Positions 20,530 to 35,800 of a stretch of DNA of 64,000 nucleotides are shown here, one piece after another. The stretch's first letter is position 1; every line of letters begins with the position of its first letter. Position numbers and translations under genes: made by a program. This DNA comes from Tulasnella sp. 424 (lineage: Eukaryota > Basidiomycota > Agaricomycetes > Cantharellales > Tulasnellaceae): positions 1 to 64,000 of the forward strand of contig WSUB01000033.1 in the NCBI GenBank assembly GCA_019633425.1, read 5' to 3'. Under the pieces are notes generated by a model. The model saw nothing but the letters and a program-made list of their open reading frames with translations, ran no database searches and was not told the DNA's origin.

Positions 20530-21731
20530 GTTACTTGTGCAAAACGCACAATTCCCGAATCGCCCCTGACCTCCCTTTGTACTGGACTGTGCGACACACC
20601 CCTTCCCTCACACTGGGTTCACTTCGCCACGATCACTCAGTGCAAGCATTATGTCGACCATGTCAAGTATGTGTCACTCGCACCCCTCCTGGATCCGAGA
20701 GAACCGACGGGGCTGGGGGTTAGAGGATTCAAGTGGCAGGAACCCGGTCGCGACCGAGAAGCCAAGGAGCCTGGCCAGACGGGTATTCGGTATTGTTCTA
20801 AAAAAAATCCTCCGCGGTGGAATTGCGCAAGTTCGTCCCACATGCGCTGTGCCGCAGTGCGTCCCCGTTTATTTTCTTATTGTCTTTGTTTCGTTACGAG
20901 GCCAGTCTCAACCTTAATTCCCACGTACCTCCACTGTTCTCACCTTCCGCCATCTGCGTTTGGTGCCTTTCGTGAGTGTCTAAATTCTCCTCATTCGAAG
21001 TCTCCTCCATTACTAGCTGTGGTTGCTTTGACTTTTGGCCTGTTTTTGTGTGTTTCACCAGATTAGTGCGCTTGCTTCGACCAATGCACTCATCATTTTC
21101 TTCTTTTTCACTACTCGGCCTGTCATCCTTCTTCCCTGTACGATCTCGTTCCTTCGTCGCCATCTGCTTCGGCAGCCATTTCGTTCCCCCCCTCGGTGTA
21201 CTAGCTTTATAATATATATAACGTATTCCTTTTGTCCAAAATATATGAACATATGATCGAGTATTAAAATAACCTTTGATCGACTAACACACCATCTAGT
21301 CTGAGGTTCTGAGACTAGGTATCATCATGGATGTGCGACAACTGTATCGCCGATTACATCTATTTCCCCCCGACTCGGGAACGGTCGATTGTCCCACTCT
21401 TTTGCACAGTCGGCTAGTAGGCGCTCCCCCTGGCAAGTCTACCTGTAAGGTTGCCGGAAGAGCTGCGAGGCGGTTGCTCATCGGTAACCCCGGATCTCCT
21501 GGAGGGGAAATCTACACAGCTGCTTCTATCGATTAAGGGTGTGATATTACTTCCTGCCACTCGACACTTCATTCCCTCAGATTCACGAACCCTAAGTACA
21601 CTATCGATTTGCGCCACTACTATCCCTACAGTATTATTGGTGGCCCGTCTTGCGAATACCTGAAATGAATATGGGGTCCGGTTGAACTTTTGAAGGGGTA
21701 ATTCCGAGGTTGGCCCAGCGAAGTTAACGAA
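20530..21731. other. Gene-free region
   Basis: Short frames only. It contains pyrimidine-rich stretches on the plus strand (20,930-21,200). No protein family, tRNA or repeat family was recognised. Confidence 0.4.
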
Positions 21732-22261
21732 TAGGGGAGGTCAAAGCTGGCTTCTGAGCCCCGCTTCACGAGCGGCTTCGACCTCTTGAAACTCTCCCAG
21801 AAGCCATCTTCCCTCTGACCGCACCCGCTTCACCGCCCGCTTCATTTAATCGCTGCACCCTTCGCTACGTAGATGTTGTCCAGCTGTGGCTCCTTCTATA
21901 TTCGTTAGGTCAACCCTCCTCTAGCTCGAATCTGGGAGCTTCGGGTACGCTTAGCTGGTTACTGAGCACCCGCAGATGCCGATTTCGGCATGATGGATGG
22001 CTGTTTTGAATGGTGCCGCACACAGGTGAAATGAAATCAACAACATTTCTTTCTAATCTGATCGGTAATCATGTCGAGAACAAAGGATGGCAGGGGGTTG
22101 AAGCAAGAAATGTGAAGCGCGAGGGACGGCGTGAAGCAGCGTGCGAGTTGCTTCAGCACGGGCTGCTGCTTCACCGCGAGGAAGGTGAAGCGCTGCCACT
22201 GAAGCCGTTGCCTGAAGCCGCGCGTGAAGCGGGGCCCAGGAGCCGGCTTTGACCTCCCCTA
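21732..22261. mobile_element. 530-bp hAT-like non-autonomous transposon (MITE)
   Basis: Terminal inverted repeats of 48 bp match at 44 positions: 21732-21779 against the reverse complement of 22214-22261. Both begin TAGGGGAGGTCAAAGC. Inside both ends the hexamer GCTTCA or its complement TGAAGC recurs many times (for example 21762, 21830-21845, and at least six copies in 22120-22240). This is the subterminal-repeat layout known for hAT transposons, where the transposase binds such motifs. The TAGGG tip also fits hAT. No transposase frame is present. The 8-bp flanks (TTAACGAA left, ATGGCATT right) do not match, so the target duplication has decayed or the element has rearranged. Confidence 0.75.
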
Positions 22262-24187
22262 ATGGCATTGGTTTTCAGCTGGATCAGGTTTAGTAGAGTA
22301 GCGGAAACCATTCTCCGCCAGCGAGTATGGGCGCGGACACTGTCCCTCATCTCATCTTGGCCCTCTGACCCATTGCGGGTGGGTATTACTTCTCGCTGGC
22401 GACTACCCCACCCGCAAGTCGTACCGGGCCCCTCCGAGCCTCGGCAGGTGCATTTCATGGGCTTTCTTTATTGGCATTCCCTTAAGCCAACGTAATATAA
22501 ATGTGGTGCTTATCATCATCGGTAGCATAGTGACAGAAGTCCTGGGAGCGCACACTCCTAATATCGGTCGCGGACTCCTCCCCTTCTTATACTTTCTACA
22601 CATAGCTGAGCTCAAATGTGTCCCAATATGGCGAAAATATCCTCTTTTTCTCGTAAGTGCTCTGTAACAGATGGCCCTCGGTAGCGTGTGGCTGAAGCCG
22701 CACAAAGACCCAACAATCCATACTCCCATTAGTCTCTCTACAGCTCAAGGCTTGGTGTTTACAATTGGTGGACTGACCAATGTGCCCATGCGCCAGTCTA
22801 CGGGTAATACTCAGGTACCATTCGCTCGTTTGTTTGTGCCAACACAGTGTGATCATAATCAGCGAAGGAGATGTCAGCGCCCTCGGTATTAACGCCTAAC
22901 TTCTGCTCTAAAGCAATGGTTTTATGGGAGGATGGGATGGCCGAAGCCACAGGTGTTCTTGAAGGCGGTGCTGTTTTTCTCGAGCAGACCCGCTACACGT
23001 TTTGTGAGCACCTATACGCCGAGCAGGAAATGGGCGAAAGCGAAAGGTCGAGAATTCAGCCAGACGAGGAATGAAACAAACGCTCTCATTCGGCCCATTC
23101 CTCACATCTTCGCACGCACGCGCCACCCCAGATTCGGCAACCACACCCGAAAACAAATCTTAGACGAATGGGTCGCTTAGCTAAAGCTAATGCACGAACG
23201 GCCTATTCTGATGCTTAATACCCTTGCCTACGCTTCAACGCCCTGCCAGCCAGAGGAGACTCTGTTCTCTGATGCAAGCCAAGACTTATTACTTCCTCTC
23301 ACGACTATACAAACAAATACCGAAGAGTGCCTCTAAGAACGCTTCTCACGAGCTTTCGGACCTAGTCTCCCGAAAGCAAACTAATACAACTTATGCGAGG
23401 TAGGGTAGGTTCGCTGTATTCTCTGCCTTGAGGCATGGAGGTAGAGATTGAGGGAAAGATGCGTCCCGCAGTCAATTGTACCGGACACATTGACCATCCG
23501 ATACCTTCTTACCCCACTCTTTCACCTGTCAAGCCTTCTATATCTTTATTGGTTATGGAACGAGACATGTAATTGAGAGCCTGCTTATTGGGTTCCCTCC
23601 ACAGACCCCGGCTGCATGGCTGAATGTGGGGTATGCGTCCCCGGGAGGGCGCTGGTGACCGAGATTTTGACGTTCCCCGGGAGTTTACTATCAGATTCTA
23701 ACATAGTGCTCAAGCCCGCCGCAAATTAAAGAATGAAAGAGTCGCGGGATCGAACACGGTGCCGTTTGCGTGATATCGGAACGCCAGACCGCATCAACTA
23801 CTCCAACGCCCATCCTTCGAGATCCCCAAAACTCTAAATTCACAGGTGTCGAGATGTACGAGCTAGACTTGTTTCCCGAAGGGACATGCGGCACCTCCGA
23901 AACTTGCGGTATTCAAGCCTGTGACGACGGAGACCCAGATTGTGGCCAGAGAAACGATCACTGAACCAAAGACGGAAACTCTGGCCAATCGATCTGGATG
24001 AGGTCGTGTGGGAACACTGGCACTGCTATCGTCGGGATATAAGGACGGCCCGTTGTCCCGAGTCTCTTCGAACCAGCCTTCGGCATGAGAACAACACGCA
24101 AGGGAATAGGGACGGTCCACTGGGTTCGATGGAGTCGATGGGATCGTAATGCTCAGGCAAGGCCTCGTGGGAACTATTTCAGCATCC
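22262..24187. other. Gene-free region upstream of glycogen phosphorylase
   Basis: About 1.9 kb with scattered short frames, none recognisable. The last part forms the promoter of the phosphorylase gene. No tRNA-like B-box context with a plausible cloverleaf was found. Confidence 0.4.
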
Positions 24188-24196
24188 ATATATAAG
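24188..24196 (+). promoter_or_regulatory. TATA box of the glycogen phosphorylase gene
   Basis: ATATATAAG lies 83 bp upstream of the ATG at 24271 and is correctly oriented. Confidence 0.6.
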
Positions 24197-24270
24197 CCAG
24201 GGTTTCTCGGAGCTCAGCTTACCCACCCATCGCGATAGCCTGAGCCCCCCACCATCATTTTGTCGTAGAC

Positions 24271-27200
24271 ATGAACAAACCCCTCGATCCTTCTACCATC
24301 GGTCGACCAGAACCGCCGAAGCAACCTCGTCGTCACCAGCGAACTGCTACGGGTATGTAAAATGCTACCGATCCGCGCGAAGCGGAGAACGATCGTGCCG
24401 ACTTGGATCCCTATCTAGGCTACCTCCCTGAGAAGACAGAAGATGGGAAAGAGGTCCGTCAAGGATCTGACGAACCCATATCGGATCAAGTCGAGCTTTA
24501 CTGTTTCTATTCCGATAGATCTGGCCGAAAGGCGACGAGGCGGCTTGGAAGTCTGGCCTTCGAGGAGTGGAAACCGGTACGTCTGTTGTCCACTATAAAC
24601 CCATTCGGACAAGGCATACCGATGCTCAGTTTGATTAAATGACTTGCAGGAGTGGAAGATATTACAAAGTCAATCGTCGGCCACGTGCAAACCACCCTTG
24701 CACGACAAGCGTACAATATCGACGAAGTAAGTCCTTCGAAAGTCCCTGCAAGAGCGCTGGTCTAAAGTATTACTGCAGGAAGGGGCATACCGAGCCATAG
24801 CTTACTCTGTCAGGGATGACTTGATTGTGAACGTAAGCAGCTCTCCCGCTCTCTGTTCCCCCACCAATGTGACCAGAACGAACGAGATTCATATCCGCCG
24901 TAGTGGAACGACACCCAGATGCTGTATACAAGGAAGGCTCCTAAACGTGCTTACTACCTCTCTTTGGAATTCCTCATGGGTCGGACGTTAGACAACGTGA
25001 GAGGTTTCAACGTGATCTTTCTTAATAACGCACTCACGCTTAACGTCTACCCCTGCTCCAGGCATTGTTGAATCTTGGTTTAAAGGAAGATTACGAGACA
25101 GCCGCGAAGAAGCTAGGATTTGAGGACTTTGAGGAGTTAATCGAGTCCGAGCGTGATGCCGCCCTTGGCAATGGGGGTAAGACCTTGAGACTGCTGGTGA
25201 TGAATTCTTGAGTGTTCAGTCGTGCTGACCCACTCCTCAACTACCGAACCCGGTAGGCTTAGGTCGTCTTGCCGCCTGCTACATTGATTCTGGTGCCACA
25301 TGTGAACTGCCGCTGTGGTACGTGCTTAGCTTAGGATCATTGGAGGTGCCTTAACACTCCCTTTCGTCATCACAGGGGATACGGTCTACGTTACCACTAT
25401 GGAATGTTCTGGCAGCAAATTTCCACCGATGGTTCCCAGGTTGAAGCACCAGATCCGTGGCTTAATCACGCAAACCCTTGGGAAGTCCACCGTCCCGATG
25501 TCACATACCCTATTAGATTCTATGGCCACTCGGAACGAATCGGTGACAACAAAGCGGTTAGTGGTGGCTTAGGGCCCACGCCCACCTCGTATTAAAGTGA
25601 AACAACTTCGCCCTTTAGATATGGAGCGGGGGCCAAGAGGTCCTGGCTGTAGCCTACGACGTTCCGATTCCGGGATCATATACCCGCAATACTAACAACC
25701 TAAGACTTTGGGGTGAGTGAGATGGAATGTTGTGAATGGTTCCTCTAGAGCCTGACTCATCTTGCTGTTAGACGCGAAACCTAAGCGAGGGTTCGACCTC
25801 AACTCCTTCAATGGTGTGTCGCTTCCTGTTAGTTTATCACGGGCATGGCGCGTAGCTCTGACCATATTATTTGTTGTTTAGCCGGGGACTATGAGAAGGC
25901 TGTCGAGAGCTCCAACAGCGCTGAAGCGCTCACTCGTGTTTTGTATCCGAACGTAGGGAACTTGGGTTGTTCGACTTTTATTCGCTCCATACTGAGGAAT
26001 GTGGTAGGACAACCACATGGTCGGAAAAGAACTTCGTTTGAAACAGCAGTACTTTTGGACCGCTGCGAGTTTGGCGGACATAACCAGGAGATTCAAGCAA
26101 CTCGGAGAACCTTTCTCGAAATTCCACGAATGTAAGCATAGCCGATCAAGCGAAACGGGCAATATGCTACTGACGCAGGCGTCTCGCCAGATGTCTCGAT
26201 TCAGCTGAATGACGTAGGTTGCTTGGCTCGCCAACGTTTGCGACAGGCTCCTGATCCGCTCACCTTTCGGTGCAGACGCACCCTTCCATCGCGGTGCCCG
26301 AGCTCATGCGCATACTCGTCGACGAGGAAGACATCCCTTGGAATGACGCCTGGGAGATTACCCAGAAGGTCTTTGGGTATACGAACCATACCGTACTCCC
26401 GGAAGCACTGGAGAAATGGCCGGTTCCGCTGTTCCAGCATCTCCTTCCCCGACACCTGCAAATAATATTCGACCTTGTAAGTCACGAGAATAATTATTTT
26501 GATATTTATCTAACTTGATTGCCGATCCTTTAGAATTAGTAAGATGATTGATGGGCTCGCTCTTGACTGACCCACTGACCCCTTCTACACTCTTGCAGCT
26601 TGTTCTTGCAAGGTATCGCGCTTAACTTCTTTTCGATTCAATATGCTTATGATAACCGTTTAGCCGTGGAGAAGAAGTGGCCGAACGATCGCGACCGTCT
26701 GACCAGGATGAGTTTGATCCAGGAAGGATTCCCCCAAAACATTCGGCGAGTCGCAATGCATCCTTGGTCTCCATATAATCTAATATTTCAATGATAGTAT
26801 GGCATACCTTGCCGTTATTGGGTCGCATAAAGTGAACGGAGTCGCTGAGCTTCACTCGGAGCTTGTCAAAACGACCATTCTGAAGGACTTCGTTGATTTT
26901 TACGGCCCAAGCAAGTAGGTACAATTTTTTTTAAGCGTACCTGCAATATCTAATGATTACAGGTTCGGAAATGTCACGAATGGTATCACTCCGCGTCGCT
27001 GGCTTGATCAATGCAACCCCGGATTATCGGCCCTCATCACGGAGACTCTCGGAGGCGACAAGACTAAATGGCTCAAAGACCTGACAAAACTCCAAGGTCT
27101 CCTTCCTCATGCCGATGACCCTGCATTCCAGAAAAAGTGGGCCGACGTCAAACTGCGGAACAAGCAACGGCTTTCACAGTTCATCGAACAAACTATGGGT

Positions 27201-28511
27201 GTGAAGTTGAACACTTCGGCTTTATTCGACGTCCAAGTCAAGCGCCTTCATGAGTATAAACGCCAAAGCATGAACATACTCGGAGTTATTCACCGCTACC
27301 TCACCATCAAGGCTTTGTCGGTCGAAGAGCGCAAGAAAGTCGTCCCCCGTGTGGTCCTGTTTGGTGGCAAAGCAGCTCCAGGATGTGAGTCCGACAGATC
27401 GTAAGAGTTCACGATACATCGTCTCAGTCAACCTTTGTAGATTACATGGCGAAGTTGGTCATCCGGCTCATCAACAACGTCGCCAAGGTTATCAACACAG
27501 ATCCTGAGGTTCAAGATGTTCTCACTGTGCTCTTCGTTCCCGACTATTCGGTGTCGCTTGGTAAGGCCCATATCCAGGTCCCTGCATTTTGGATCACCTT
27601 TCTAATGCTAAACGCCAAGCCGAACTTTTGATCCCTGCATCCGACATCTCGGAGCACATATCGACCGCGGGTACCGAAGCATCGGGAACAAGCAACATGA
27701 AATTCTGCTGTGAGTCTCGATTTACACTTCAGTAACCTCAACTGACAGACAATTGCCAGTGAATGGGGGGTAAGTTTGCTGAACGCCTTCTAACCCTGAA
27801 AGATGCTTGATACGAAATCGCAGGCTCCTCCTCGGGACAGTGGATGGCGCCAACATCGAAATAGCGGAGGAAGTCGGAGAGGAAAATGGTTGGTTCCCTT
27901 GCACAACGAGCGCACATCCCTCCCTTCCCCAGAAGTGCCTGACAGACATCTAACTCCGCTTCACAGTGTTCTTTTTCGGACATCTCACACCGAACGGTAT
28001 GCTTCTGTACTTTCTTCGCTACCCCAAGTGCTGAGCACTCGAACACCCTCCTCAGTTGAAGACCTTCGGTACAACCATCGGTATCGTCCTGTGCCATTGG
28101 AGCAGAGGTCCCCCGCACTCGCCGTTGTCGTTGACGTGATTGCTCAGGGTCGTTTTGGCGACGGCAGCATCTATGAGCCTTTCCTTAACACGATTCGCAC
28201 AGGAGACTACTACCTGGTGTCCGATGATTTCGACTCTTGTAGGCAACTTTCAAGGCTGTTATCACGCTTGCCCGCTGATCATACTCCTAGATCTTGAGGC
28301 GCAGCGGATGGTAGACCTGGCTTATCAAGACACGGCATCGTGGGTCAAAAAGTCGATCACAACGACGGCTCGGATGGGGAAATTTAGCTCCGATAGGGCT
28401 ATCTTGAATTACGCCGAGGTACGCGGTTGTCCTATCTGAGGTTAATGAGCCCGAAACGTCTGACTTGCATTCTAGGAGTATTGGAACATCGAGCCTCTGA
28501 AGCTAGAATAA
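24271..28511 (+). CDS. GPH1: Glycogen phosphorylase
   Basis: A gene of many short exons whose joined translation follows glycogen phosphorylase from end to end. It starts [18 protein letters not shown]. Segments in order: [181 protein letters not shown]; and the pyridoxal-phosphate site [10 protein letters not shown] followed by [16 protein letters not shown] (the Lys of NMKF holds PLP). It ends WNIEPLKLE, with the stop at 28509-28511. The enzyme releases glucose-1-phosphate from cytosolic glycogen. One acceptor choice near 26008 (AG before GACAACCACATGG) restores [16 protein letters not shown] box lies upstream. It appears intact. Confidence 0.93.
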
Positions 28512-29948
28512 GTGGTTGGGAGCTAAGTGAATAACTTGCCAGAAGTGCGAGGCATGTGGATATATATTACGGGTTCATTATGAAAATGCTAGCACGTATA
28601 GTCCTTCGGCGATCGATCCCCGCATCCGACCTAAGGTAGTAGTCCGATCGCGACAGTCGGGGGTGGAGGCAGGGTCATTGAGATGGTGGATTCATGAGAG
28701 GACATTGAATTGGCGGTTCCCCAATCTGACGATTCGCCCGATTCACTATTTCGTGATAAAATCTGCATCTCTCTGGCGCTGGAGATGGTCGGCAAGTGGC
28801 TCTGCGCGCGGCATTAAGCAAAGGGCTGACGTCCATCGCACCGAACCTACCCTACCCCACACAAGTTGTATCTAGTCTGCCCCTGGGAGACTACATCGCA
28901 CCGCACGCGCCTGCGCGCCCGGGCCGCCTCGAGGATTCATCCACGAAAGATTGGCTACCCCTTGACGACTGGAATTTTCGATTCCTAAATGAACAAGTCC
29001 TTACGTTAGCTAGATTATAATCCTTGCTTGGCCGTGTTTCCAAGCTTCAACAGCTAGGCGGTACAATGCCAGAGTGTGGAGAGAAGTGATGCAGCGTGGG
29101 TGTCGATCGGCCCAAGACGTCGAGTAAAAAAGCGCTCTGCGCAGGCATCAAAGAGCATATAGAAGCTGAACGGTCCGGGGTTAGAGGAAAAGTCTGATCC
29201 TACGGTTGCAGGTTGCCGTAGTTGGTTCAAGGATAATACCGGGCCCAACTATTAGCGCAAATCTCCTCTATAATTCGTGATTCGGCGACAGTCTCGCGTT
29301 GGCGCCGAGACGTCACGCTCGTCCTTCGCCGAAGACGAAACCACGCTATAACATTCCGAAACCTACGCGTACTGTCCGACTCCTTCAGGTAAGCCACGAA
29401 GTGGTTTCGCTACTCATCACTATCCTCCACCCGACAGCAGCGGGTGTATGGCATGTAGCAGGAACCATGGACCTCTGATCCACAGGAGCACTTTCAGAGG
29501 GTACCCCATGAAAACGGTCAGCACTCATACATACAAATCCACCCCTGGAATCTCCGGATCCGGTAATCATGTAAGTATTCCACCCATGTGGGGGGGGGGG
29601 CGAGGTAAACGAACGATTAGGCGTTCAAATGTAAAGGTGCCATATACGTTTCTTGTCATGCATAGACTTATAGAACGCCATTTCGTTTGGGTAACCCGGA
29701 ACGGACCCAGGAGGTACCGTGTGCAACGTACCATATTAGGTCTGAAAGGCCATGATTGGCCACTGACGTCGCACCAACTGCAGTGCAGTAGAACCACGGG
29801 GACCCGAAAATACAAGAGAGATAACTGTCAGGGTTCACAACGTTCTTGGTTTCTCGACATACTAGGTTCGGTGATATGTCTTCCACATTACAACGCAATC
29901 GTTAAGTTCTGTATCATCTATCTACGTATCAGACTATGGAAAATGATC
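28512..29948. other. Gene-free region between phosphorylase and GAPDH 3' ends
   Basis: Two genes converge here, so both 3' UTRs fall inside. An 11-nt G run lies at 29590-29600. A long plus-strand open frame beginning at 29448 continues antisense into GAPDH and has no protein-like features. No RNA gene was recognised. Confidence 0.45.
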
Positions 29949-31725
<1,777 letters not shown>

Positions 31726-32830
31726 TTTGCAGATTCAACGAGGTGTCTAAGGTGAGAGAGAGGATGTAAGGGGAGTGAAGTGAGGATGGTTGAGATTGCG
31801 ATGGATAAGGAGAGACCCAAGAGACTTGTCTATTTATTCGGCCGCGGACTGGCCACAACGTCACTCTCTCGGACCTCTGCGCAATCAAACAGCGCCCTGT
31901 CCGATGACATAAGCCCTCTTAGGGGTTTCTCGCACTCACCCGCTCCTCGTCGGGGCCAGCACCGACGGCCGACGCACTGCAGCGGCAGCAGCAACAGAAG
32001 CATGACAGCCTCACCCCGCCAAATCGGTGAGCTGTAAATTCGCTTGCGTTGCAACGTTCGCTACTGGAATCCCCTGGAACGGTCGACCGGGGAAGCCAAT
32101 CCCATCCCCTCACCCAAGGGATTGCATTTCTGGTTGGAACTGGGAACATTCTTCTGTCCGTTCCTTTCCTGATGGTGTCATGACACCTTATCAGCGACGG
32201 ATCATTTCATGGTGGGAGAGCGTCTTTAGACTGGTCTACCCGCGGGGGAGCCACCTGAATTCTCGCAGGAAATCCTTCCCTCTCTCCCATCCATGGATGT
32301 GGGTTAGGCTCGTATACACGCCCCGGTAAAGCTCGTCGCCAAACGAGATCGATTCTTACCGTTTATGGGGGCGGGTCGTGTAACTTCAGAGTCTCGATAG
32401 GATCGTCGGCACGGAAGTGCGGGAGCGGACGGCCGATCGGGTCTAACCTTAACGACTGCGATGATGTGTCCCCATTACTCAGAGCGGCATGTAGAAGGCG
32501 TTGGGGCAACTGGCACCGTCTCCCCTAGCCGAGAATGACCAAAAAGATAGTGGAGGAGCGGGAATTCTTAATCAGACTGGCAGGGGTGGAGTGTCAGATA
32601 CGGAGAGCTCAAGCCGATCGGTGTTCGACACAAAACCATCCCTCCGAGAGCAACAATATTTGATGTCCGTGATTGAGGTCAAAGTGCAATCTGCACGAAT
32701 TTAGTAGTGGCCGTAGAGTTTGGCTTAGGTAATCCGTCGCTTACGTGAGTCCCCAGACCAGGTGCAATTTTCCTGGTCAACATCTCGTCTTCCTCAGTAC
32801 TTCCCTCTCCCTTTCCTCCCCAAAGGCGAC
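31726..32830. promoter_or_regulatory. Shared 5' region between GAPDH (-) and MRD1 (+)
   Basis: A head-to-head interval of 1.1 kb. On the minus strand a CT-rich tract lies directly before the GAPDH ATG (31730-31800) and a TATA-like AATAAATA at 31831-31838. On the plus strand the stretch before MRD1 (32760-32830) is also pyrimidine-rich (CCTCTCCC-type). No third gene was seen inside. Confidence 0.5.
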
Positions 32831-35800
32831 ATGTAAGTGCCTACTCTGCCCCTCCCGCAGTTACCTCCTTTGCTAATACTACCATCCTTCGCCTAGGATA
32901 GGTCTCGCCTCATTATCAAAAACTTGCCATACTCGCTCAATACCAGCGACAAGCTCAGAGCCCACTTCAACGAAGTCCATTTGGGCACCATCACTGATGC
33001 TAGAATAGCTACCAAAGCAGACGGCACATTTAGAGGGTTTGGTTTTCTGGGTTATAGGACTGCAGAGGAGGCGTTGAAGGCGAAAGAATTCTTCGACCAG
33101 TCCTTCGTTGAGAGCCGCAAGATACAAGTCGAGCTCGTTGATGCTGTACGACTCATGTTATTCTCATTTATTATCATGGCGTGTGCTTACATATCCCCCA
33201 TTGATGCTTGCAGAATAAAGCCCGTGAAGGCTCGTCCATACGGCCTGTAAAGCGGCCTCGTCTGGATTCCAATGTAGACCAACCCACCGCCAGATCTTCC
33301 TTCCCTTCCAATCCGTTCATCGCACCATCTCCCTCCATCATTCTCCCCGAATCTACTAGCTCTTCAAAACTCAAAGCTTCCGATTCTCGGAAAGAACAAC
33401 AACTCGCCCAATTTCTCGAACTCATGGGTCCTCGAGGCGGGGCCACCAACATCCGTGCGTGGGGTAATGAAGAAGACTTCGGCCGCAACGAAGACCAGCT
33501 CAAAAATCAATTGCAAGTACGAGAGGACAAGGAACTGTTGGTGGAAGGCTCGAACCCGCCACCAGGGACGATGAGTGACATGGAGTGGTTGAAGAGCCGG
33601 ATGAAGAACGCCTCAACGATGGTCATACCAGAAGACAGCGACGAAAAGATATTTCAACAATCCGACGAAGACGATGGGGAAGTTGCCCAAGACAAGTTGG
33701 GTGGAAAGCTACTTCGGAAGGCTGACGAACTCCCCTCTTTGTCGACTGAAGAGGCGGAACTGCGTCGGACGACCGAACACATCCTCAGCACAGGGCGGCT
33801 CTTCCTTCGGAACCTTACGTACTCGTGCTCTGAAGAGGACCTGCGAAGTGTATTTGGGAACTATGGGGAGATAGAGCAGGTTAGTTTACCCTATTGCCTA
33901 TTCATCCTCATCTCCATCCACCCCGCGTCAATATATGATGTCAACATAGTAGGGACAGCTGAGGGCGACTCCCAATGGGAGACTCGTTCGCGAGCTGATT
34001 TACTTACTGGGAATATTTTTATACCTGATTCTCTATGCTCGTTATCCCGCCTTGGGTACTCCGTTTGGTTGTTTGTTGCTCAACGTTTCTCCTTCCCTTC
34101 TCACTGGGACTATTAGATCCATATCGTCGTTGACTCGAAAAGCCATCGCTCAAAGGGTGCGCCCTTCGTCACTTGTGTCATTCTTGTAATGCCGGGCTGA
34201 CTGTACCGGCGTGCAGGAACTGCATATATCCGGTATGCAAACCCACCTGATGCTTTAGCCGCATATGAAGCAATGGACGGCAAGGACCTTCAAGGTCGTT
34301 TGATCCACATCTTACCCGCTTTGGATCCACCATCTGCAAGACCGTTGGCACGGAACGGTGCTCAGGCAGATTCATCGCGCAACAAGTCGTTGAAGGAGAC
34401 TGCCATGGATAAGAGGAAGGAGAATGCCGGGAGCGAGTTCAATTGGGCTATGATGTACATGAATGTATGTAGCAGTTCGCTGCCCAGGTGTTTGCGTGCA
34501 TATCTAACGCTTTGGGCATCCGAACGGCGTCACAGAGTGATGCGGTTGTGTCTTCCGTTGCGGATCGAATGAGGATACCCAAAGCCGATATTCTCAACGC
34601 GGAAAGTGGGACAACTAACCCTGCCGTGAAGCTGGCACTGGCGGAGACGCATGTCATCCAGGAGACGAAAAGGTACTTGGAAGAGGTATACTCTGTAGTT
34701 CCAGAGTTTCCAATTCGAAACTTGAACTAATCCAAACCCGACTCTTTCAACCTACTCTTCTTTTTAGAATGGCATATGCCTCGATGCATTTCAATCAAAA
34801 AGTACCTCTCATCCCAGTAACAACAACAACAACACTGTCATCCTCGTGAAAAACATTCCCTACGGAACGTCTACGTCAGACTTGCAAAATCTCTTTGGCA
34901 TGCATGGCGAAGTGAAGAAGCTGCTCATCCCACCGGCTGGAACGATGGCTGTCGTAGAATTCGAGCATGTTGAGGAAGCCAAGCAGGCATTCAAGAACGT
35001 CGCGTACAAGAGGATGAAGAACACGATCGTGTATTTGGAGTGGGCCCCAGAAGGCGTGTTCAGAGAGGGGGGAAGGAAAGGGAAGGAGAGGGTGATGGAT
35101 AGTGGAGTGAAACCTGTGACAATAGCAGAACAAGAGAGCGCCAGGGAGGGAGAAGCCGACAGGAAAGGAGGCAGCGCCATCCAGGACGAAGAGGTAGCGG
35201 GTGCAACACTTTTCGTCAAGAACCTCAACTTCAATACGACGTTTGATCAACTCGTAGCCGCATTCAAAGGTCTACCAGGATTTACCTTTGCTCGAATCAA
35301 CACTAGACCGGACCCGAAGTCCGTCCATGGGACTGGGCGTCTTAGTATGGGTTACGGTTTTGTTGGGTTTGCGTCTCCTGAAGATGCCAAAAGGGCTCTG
35401 AAGACGATGCAAGGATTTGTGATGGATGGACATGCGCTGTTGGTTAGTTTCGCCAAGAGGGGTGCGGACGAAGAACGAATAAGTGAGGGTCAAGGAGGTC
35501 GATTGTTGTTAGGAGCGACGAAGAGTGCGAAGATTATTGTGAGGAATGTGCCGTTCGAGGCGTCGAAGAAGGACTTGAAGGAGCTCTTCGGGTACGTTTG
35601 TATTTGGACTTGACGTCGTCATTGATTAGCCCCTCCGCTGATCATACCATTCTTTGGGCGACAGCGCTCACGGAACTCTCAAGTCTATCCGCTTACCCAA
35701 AAAGTTCGACTCTCGATCTCGCGGTTTCGCATTCTTGGAATTCGTCTCTCGCCGTGAAGCCGAGAATGCTATGGAGACGCTCATGCACACCCATTTACTC

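Noticed and set aside
23690..23800. tRNA-like B-box context on the minus strand (GTTCGATCCC)
   Set aside because: No matching T-stem, A-box or acceptor stem could be paired, so no tRNA was called.
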